Shown here: positions 51,302 to 55,641 of the stretch, one piece after another
How the letters are laid out: each line of letters starts with the position of its first letter
How positions within the stretch are numbered: position 1 is the stretch's first letter
Virus record (IMG/VR): IMGVR_UViG_3300010885_060050
Location: 1-55,641 of that record
DNA length: 55,641 nt
Direction: 5' to 3' (one strand)
From: a virus
Translations under genes and position numbers: made by a program
The notes under the pieces: generated by a model
Databases searched by the model: none
The model's input: only the letters and a program-made list of their open reading frames with translations
What the model was told of the DNA's origin: nothing

Positions 51302-52323
51302 AAATACTAATTACCGGATGTAACAAGGCGCAGTGCACATATGACTTTTATTTGCAACAGCAATTAAAGGTGGCAATGTGTCAATATGGTTTTCCTCGAG
51401 CTCTAAGAGACATGGGTCATGAAGTTGACATGCGCCCAGTTGTAATTGGAGAGTCACTTCAAGAGTATGATAAAGTTTTTGTATTTTTGCACAATCCAGC
51501 AGGATTTGCTGGTTATGTCTATAATGCACTATGGGCAATTAGTCAACGGCCAGACTGCATCTTTTCTTTTGATGATTGGCAAACCGATAGCATCTATGCA
51601 GGCTTGACTGCACTCGATGACCGCGAAAAGCTTTTTAGAAAATTTGTACGTGACAGCCATAACATGATTCCAGAAAATGTTGAAGCATACGGAGATTCTT
51701 TTATGTCTGCTATACAGACTCTTAAAGCAAAAACCAATCGGATGGTTATTCCAGCATTTGCTGGTGGTGATTTAAGTCTGCTGCTAGACTGGCCAAAAGA
51801 CCTGTTATACAGTTACAATCCAAATCCATACCATCTCAATCGTCTTCCAATGACATCATTGATGCCTGATCCAAAACAGAGGGTGTTTAATTTTGCTGGC
51901 CTCGTTCAAGGTAAGACTAAAAAATGGTTAACTAAACAACAAGTACACACTACAACATGGCCGCTTAAACAATATGGTTCACGTAAAGACGGCCAGGATC
52001 GTGTTGTTGAAAGCGAAATGATTACCATCTACAGCCAACAATGGGGCATCTTAATGCCTGGTTATTTCCATGCTGGATCTGGTTGGTGGAGAGCACGCCC
52101 ACTGCAAGTTGCAGACGCTGAGTCAATCTTAATTGGCGAACCAGCAGAGATGATGTTGTACTATAAAGACGAGTCACTCGCAAATGTAAAGGCAGTTGAT
52201 ATTGTTGACTACAGCGACTCACAACTTGAAGAGTTGGCACAGGCACAGCGTGCAGCAATATACAAAAACCACCCACTCAATAAAGAAGTAACACGACAAG
52301 AACTAAACACCGTTTTAAAATAA
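51298..52323 (+). CDS. Glycosyltransferase-like protein (possible DNA glucosyltransferase)
   Basis: 341 aa, overlapping the Nmad1-like gene by 4 nt. It has an N-terminal Rossmann-like start (MKILITGC), ALRDMGHEVDMRPVVIGESL, YDKVFVFLHNPAGF and a C-terminal YSDSQLEELAQAQRAAIYKN helix, laid out like the GT-B fold of T4 beta-glucosyltransferase. No convincing sequence identity with T4 enzymes. Its site next to gp42 suggests it modifies hydroxymethylcytosine, an inference. Confidence 0.65.
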   Translation: MKILITGCNKAQCTYDFYLQQQLKVAMCQYGFPRALRDMGHEVDMRPVVIGESLQEYDKVFVFLHNPAGFAGYVYNALWAISQRPDCIFSFDDWQTDSIYAGLTALDDREKLFRKFVRDSHNMIPENVEAYGDSFMSAIQTLKAKTNRMVIPAFAGGDLSLLLDWPKDLLYSYNPNPYHLNRLPMTSLMPDPKQRVFNFAGLVQGKTKKWLTKQQVHTTTWPLKQYGSRKDGQDRVVESEMITIYSQQWGILMPGYFHAGSGWWRARPLQVADAESILIGEPAEMMLYYKDESLANVKAVDIVDYSDSQLEELAQAQRAAIYKNHPLNKEVTRQELNTVLK

Positions 52324-52327
52324 AAAT

Positions 52328-52552
52328 ATGACACAAGAACAAATACAAAAAATTGAGGAATGTAAAACACGCATTGGGCATCTATCAACAGTTCAAAACG
52401 CATTATTTGATGACTTGATTGACACTTTAGAATTGGATGGTACTACATTATACGACCATGTGTTTGACTACGTTTACAATGACGATAAAGAAACATTCCA
52501 ACAATATGTAGATCAATATGCACAGCACGGCCATGACATTCTCAAAAGCTAG
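52328..52552 (+). CDS. Hypothetical acidic protein
   Basis: 74 aa, acidic (DDLIDTLELDGTTLYDHVFD). It resembles small phage proteins with 'D.l..tL..dg..L.DyvF.Y..N.'. Function unknown. Confidence 0.68.
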   Translation: MTQEQIQKIEECKTRIGHLSTVQNALFDDLIDTLELDGTTLYDHVFDYVYNDDKETFQQYVDQYAQHGHDILKS

Positions 52553-52556
52553 TCTT

Positions 52557-52730
52557 ATGCAAGGTGCAATTAAAATAACAGTGGAAACAAATGATGGGAC
52601 TTCAATGGTGCTGTCATTACCCGATTCTCTTACAATAGACGAGCTTGCCGTGTATTTGAAAATGATTCCAAAGTTTCTAACATATGCAGACTCATCCATT
52701 GATGAAATATTTAGTACGGATGAACTTTGA
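52557..52730 (+). CDS. Small hypothetical protein
   Basis: 57 aa from ATG 52557, 4 nt after the previous stop; the ORF is open from 52518. Beta strands (AIKITVETNDGTSMVLSLPD) then a helix. No family recognised. Confidence 0.62.
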   Translation: MQGAIKITVETNDGTSMVLSLPDSLTIDELAVYLKMIPKFLTYADSSIDEIFSTDEL

Positions 52731-52872
52731 ATCATATGTAATTGGCGCGGCATTTTTGTTGTATTTTACTGTCGCGATAAGTTTTGCATGCAAAAGTAAT
52801 TGGCCCTGGACACTTGTCTATATGAGTTATGCAATGTCAAATTTAGGACTTATGATTGTTGCAGGAAAATAA
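52720..52872 (+). CDS. Small two-pass membrane protein
   Basis: 50 aa. Two hydrophobic segments (VIGAAFLLYFTVAISFAC and WTLVYMSYAMSNLGLMIV). It overlaps the previous gene by 11 nt. Function unknown. Confidence 0.62.
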   Translation: MNFESYVIGAAFLLYFTVAISFACKSNWPWTLVYMSYAMSNLGLMIVAGK

Positions 52873-52873
52873 T

Positions 52874-53206
52874 ATGAAAAGCTATTACCTTTATGAAACG
52901 CCAGAGGCGTTGACTGCACTTGGTGCACAAAATGTCATTACTGATATTGGCTCACTTTCAGCGCTCGTGTCGGCCGATCTATCGGATGATCAATGTAAAA
53001 CATTAATTCCTTCGGGAAACTATTGTTATGGTGAAAACGGTGTCTGTCCATTTTTAGATGTCATAAATCATTTTCCGAAACAAGACAACGGTTATTGCCA
53101 TTATTTAAAAAGTGGAGATTTTCAACACCGTGGTTTAGGTTTACTTTGGGACCAGTGTAAGGAGTGTGGAGTAAACGAATACAGAAGCGACTATGATGAA
53201 CAATAA
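52874..53206 (+). CDS. Cysteine-rich conserved phage protein
   Basis: 110 aa from ATG 52874. CYGENGVCPF, DNGYCHYL and LLWDQCKECGVNEY give five regularly spaced Cys and a His, probably a zinc site. This layout occurs in uncharacterised phage proteins. It overlaps the next gene by 14 nt. Confidence 0.75.
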   Translation: MKSYYLYETPEALTALGAQNVITDIGSLSALVSADLSDDQCKTLIPSGNYCYGENGVCPFLDVINHFPKQDNGYCHYLKSGDFQHRGLGLLWDQCKECGVNEYRSDYDEQ

Positions 53207-53630
53207 TATCACACAGCGCAGAAAGTTAGGAGCACTTGGAGAGGATCTATTTTGCTTATTAGAAAACTGTGTACGATCAACCGATCCGTTTGACAGTGTA
53301 AAAGATGCTGTTGATGCAAATGGTAAAAATGTTGAGGTAAAAACTCAGGCACGCTATGCAAGTAAAAACCTCTTTACGATACGAGCTGATAAGGCTACAA
53401 ATCTAAATAAGTGTATGACTGTCGATCGTCTGATCTTTATTGAATTTGATCAGAGCAATACAATTGGCGTCTTTGAGTGTACTGACCGTGCAAAGTTTGT
53501 GCAATACACAACAGCAAATGGCACGCGCATGTTAGGATGGCCAATTGACGGGATGTTGCAATTACACTCGATAAAAGATACACGACTCGCTGAATGGATG
53601 AGGTCTCTATCAACATCAAAATATTATTAA
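53193..53630 (+). CDS. PD-(D/E)xK-type endonuclease
   Basis: 145 aa. RRKLGALGEDLFCLL (E17), D41, then VEVKTQ (E48-x-K50) form the restriction-endonuclease-like active site. The C-terminal half VDRLIFIEFDQSNTIGVFEC completes the core sheet. It lies upstream of uvsX. A role in host DNA breakdown or recombination is inferred. Confidence 0.78.
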   Translation: MMNNNITQRRKLGALGEDLFCLLENCVRSTDPFDSVKDAVDANGKNVEVKTQARYASKNLFTIRADKATNLNKCMTVDRLIFIEFDQSNTIGVFECTDRAKFVQYTTANGTRMLGWPIDGMLQLHSIKDTRLAEWMRSLSTSKYY

Positions 53631-53637
53631 AAATATA

Positions 53638-53666
53638 TGTACAAGTCTTTGGAAAAATGTTATAAT
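53638..53666 (+). promoter_or_regulatory. Sigma70-like promoter for uvsX
   Basis: TGTACA 53638-53643, a 17-nt spacer, TATAAT 53661-53666, ATG at 53687. Confidence 0.85.
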
Positions 53667-53686
53667 ACAAAAACAATAAATTAATT

Positions 53687-54766
53687 ATGTCAACAATACT
53701 AGAAAAACTAAAAAAGAACTGCCGTATCAAAGAAGCCGATGTGCTTTCTGAGAGTGAATTTTATGCCGAAAAGGATATTACATCAACAAGCGTGCCTATG
53801 ATCAACGTTGCGTTGAGTGGTAGCATTGATGGTGGACTGACTAGTGGACTTACAGTTCTTGCCGGACCAAGTAAACACTTTAAAACAAGCTTTGCCTTGC
53901 TTATGGCAAGTGCATATCTTAAAAAGCATAAGGAGGCTGTTCTTATGTTTTATGATAGCGAATTTGGAAGCCCGCAAAGTTATTTTGAAAGCTTTGGAAT
54001 TGACACAACTCGAGTGTTGCACGTTCCAATTAAAAATATTGAAGAGCTTAAATTTGACATTGTGCATCAACTTGAAACAATTGAGCGTAAGGACAAGGTT
54101 ATAATTGTAATTGACAGTGTTGGTAACCTCGCAAGTAAAAAAGAACTTGAGGATGCTCTTAATGAAAAGAGTGTTGCGGACATGACTCGCGCCAAATCGT
54201 TAAAAGGATTGTTCCGAATGGTAACACCATATCTTACAATGAAAAACATTCCATTGCTTGCTATTAACCACACCTATCAAACTCAGGAAATGTTCAGTAA
54301 GGCAGTTGTTTCAGGTGGTACGGGAATTACATATTCAGCCGACAACATTTGGATTCTTGGTCGTCAACAAGACAAAGATGGCACCGAAATTCAAGGCTAT
54401 CATTTCATTATTAACGTCGAAAAATCTCGATTTGTAAAAGAAAAGAGCAAAATTCCAATTAGTGTAAGTTGGAAAGGTGGTATTGAAAAATGGAGTGGAC
54501 TCCTTGATGTTGCACTTGACGGTGGTTATGTGATTAAACCTAAAAATGGTTGGTACACTGCAATCAATCCTGTGACAAAGGCCGAACTTTCAAAAAGTGT
54601 TCGTGAGGCAGGAACAATGAATAAAGAATTCTGGGAAGCTGTCTTTAAGGGCACCGATTTTGCAACATACATCAAAAACAAATACACAATTGGACTTCGT
54701 GATATGATTGATGGTTCAAGTGATGACTTTGATTGTGATCAAGAGGAGACACCAGGTGTTGAATAA
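53687..54766 (+). CDS. uvsX: Recombinase UvsX
   Basis: 359 aa (T4: 391). Walker A GPSKHFKT at 60-67 is the UvsX form of the RecA P-loop, Walker B KVIIVIDSVGNLAS, the DNA-binding loop 1 region with SLKGLFRMVTPYL, and AINHTYQTQEM. The acidic C-terminus SSDDFDCDQEETPGVE matches the family. It catalyses strand exchange in recombination-dependent replication with gp46/47 and gp41. Confidence 0.96.
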   Translation: MSTILEKLKKNCRIKEADVLSESEFYAEKDITSTSVPMINVALSGSIDGGLTSGLTVLAGPSKHFKTSFALLMASAYLKKHKEAVLMFYDSEFGSPQSYFESFGIDTTRVLHVPIKNIEELKFDIVHQLETIERKDKVIIVIDSVGNLASKKELEDALNEKSVADMTRAKSLKGLFRMVTPYLTMKNIPLLAINHTYQTQEMFSKAVVSGGTGITYSADNIWILGRQQDKDGTEIQGYHFIINVEKSRFVKEKSKIPISVSWKGGIEKWSGLLDVALDGGYVIKPKNGWYTAINPVTKAELSKSVREAGTMNKEFWEAVFKGTDFATYIKNKYTIGLRDMIDGSSDDFDCDQEETPGVE

Positions 54767-54767
54767 C

Positions 54768-55073
54768 ATGAAGGAGAACAGAGACTATGTGTTTCTTGAA
54801 AACACTGAATCAAATCTGTGCTCCATAAAATTACTAACCGGAAAATATGCCGGAGTAGTATACACCTATGGTAGGGTCTCCATTGTAGAGGATAAAAGCG
54901 CTGACCGTGCTCGACTTCAATTTCAATTTGAAGTTAAAATTTGTCCAAATAATTTTAATAAACGGCACCTGTCGGAAGATAAATTATTTATGAACTACAT
55001 TGGAGACCTCTTATCACACATATTAGAAAAAAACGAATTTAAAATTGGTAAAAAAAGTGGAAGCGCAACTTGA
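54768..55073 (+). CDS. Conserved protein between uvsX and gp41
   Basis: 101 aa from ATG 54768, 1 nt after the uvsX stop. Beta-rich core LLTGKYAGVVYTYGRVSIVE then LQFQFEVKICPNNFNKRHLS and FMNYIGDLLSHIL. A protein of this kind sits here in T4-like aquatic phages. Function unknown; the end overlaps gp41. Confidence 0.78.
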   Translation: MKENRDYVFLENTESNLCSIKLLTGKYAGVVYTYGRVSIVEDKSADRARLQFQFEVKICPNNFNKRHLSEDKLFMNYIGDLLSHILEKNEFKIGKKSGSAT

Positions 55074-55641
55074 AGACATTATAATTAAAAACCTCGTTCA
55101 AAATGAAACCTTTTGTAGAAAAGCATTACCGCATTTAAAGCCTGAATATTTTGATGGCTCTTACCGATCAGTGTATGGACTTATTTTAAGTTTTATTGGT
55201 AAATACAATAAACTTCCAAATGCTAGTGTTCTTGACATTGAATTTCGTAATAGTGAATATGCAGGGCGAAATGATAGTGTTGACGTCTTAAAATGCATTT
55301 CTGAAATTAACATTCCATGCGAAGTAGAATTGGATTGGTTGGTTGACAGCACCGAAAAATGGTGTAAAGATCGAGCAGTCTATCTTGCTGTAATGGAAGC
55401 AATCTCTATTATTGATGGAAAAGATCAGACAAAGGGAGAAGGGCTTATTCCCGAGATCCTATCAAAGGCATTGAGTGTCACATTTGATACAAATGTTGGT
55501 CACGACTATATTGGCAATTCAGAACAACGCTATGATTATTATCATAAGACTGAAGATAAAATTCCCTTTGACCTTGAGATGTTTAACACCATTACTGGTG
55601 GTGGAATTCCAAGAAAGACATTAAACATTATTTTGGCTGGA
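55057..55641 (+). CDS. 41: Replicative helicase gp41 (DnaB-like), N-terminal part, cut by window end
   Basis: 195 codons are visible from GTG 55057 to the window edge. The order and spacing match T4 gp41: LVQNETFCRKALPHLKPEYF at the start, WLVDSTEKWCKDRAVYLAVM, LIPEILSKALSVTFDTNVGH and PRKTLNIILAG running into the Walker A. GTG is chosen because no ATG is in frame; it overlaps the upstream gene by 17 nt. It unwinds the fork for gp43. Confidence 0.93.
   Translation, partial: MEAQLEDIIIKNLVQNETFCRKALPHLKPEYFDGSYRSVYGLILSFIGKYNKLPNASVLDIEFRNSEYAGRNDSVDVLKCISEINIPCEVELDWLVDSTEKWCKDRAVYLAVMEAISIIDGKDQTKGEGLIPEILSKALSVTFDTNVGHDYIGNSEQRYDYYHKTEDKIPFDLEMFNTITGGGIPRKTLNIILAG

Noticed and set aside
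1-55641. Insertion sequences, integrase or lysogeny genes
   Set aside because: None seen; the only mobile genes are homing endonucleases, and the gene content is that of a lytic T4-type phage.

Overview
The window is a contiguous piece of a large lytic tailed-phage genome of the T4 superfamily. Every gene I can support is on the + strand and the DNA is AT-rich. The T4-type core is recognisable by protein motifs and gene order: the uvsW C-terminus, late sigma factor gp55, gp47/gp46, clamp gp45, DsbA, clamp loader gp44/gp62, RegA, DNA polymerase gp43, dCMP hydroxymethylase gp42, dNMP kinase gp1, UvsX and the start of helicase gp41. ThyX, Hsp20, a MazG-like protein and a CobS-like AAA+ gene recall T4-like phages of aquatic bacteria. 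gp42 shows a hydroxymethylcytosine-type genome. The host cannot be named from this sequence; Shine-Dalgarno motifs are rare.

Layout. 0-5.9 kb: recombination and late-sigma genes with two homing endonuclease genes, one of which interrupts uvsW. 6.0-10 kb: a MoxR-type ATPase and VWA pair whose VWA protein carries an HEVGH zinc-protease motif. 10-18.1 kb: replisome genes with regA, an Ntn-hydrolase and hsp20. 18.1-26.4 kb: a MazG-like protein, a primase-like (AEP) protein and many small accessory genes, including three tandem repeat-protein genes. 26.4-33.8 kb: RNA/DNA ligases, HAD and metallophosphatases, a superinfection-immunity protein, and a holin/spanin-like cluster. 33.8-41.1 kb: a very large RNA region with about 30 tRNAs (19 amino acids, no His seen), a tmRNA, a homing endonuclease embedded in a tRNA-Tyr, several short non-canonical RNAs, and three small late genes. 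41.2-49.2 kb: small early genes, a second RNA ligase, an RNA/polynucleotide kinase, an acyl carrier protein, ThyX and an esterase. 49.2-55.6 kb: nucleotide and DNA modification genes, UvsX and gp41.

Transcription signals form two classes. One is sigma70-like: TGTACA or TTTACA, 17 nt, then TATAAT or TAGAAT. The other is the T4 late octamer TATAAATA, consistent with the gp55 gene. Both classes often lie so close to the ATG that the transcript should be leaderless or nearly so. Four sigma70-like promoters share a conserved block of about 50 nt immediately upstream.

Together the genes describe a phage that makes modified DNA and runs its own replisome. It supplies nearly a full tRNA set plus a ribosome-rescue RNA and carries enzymes able to repair cleaved RNA.
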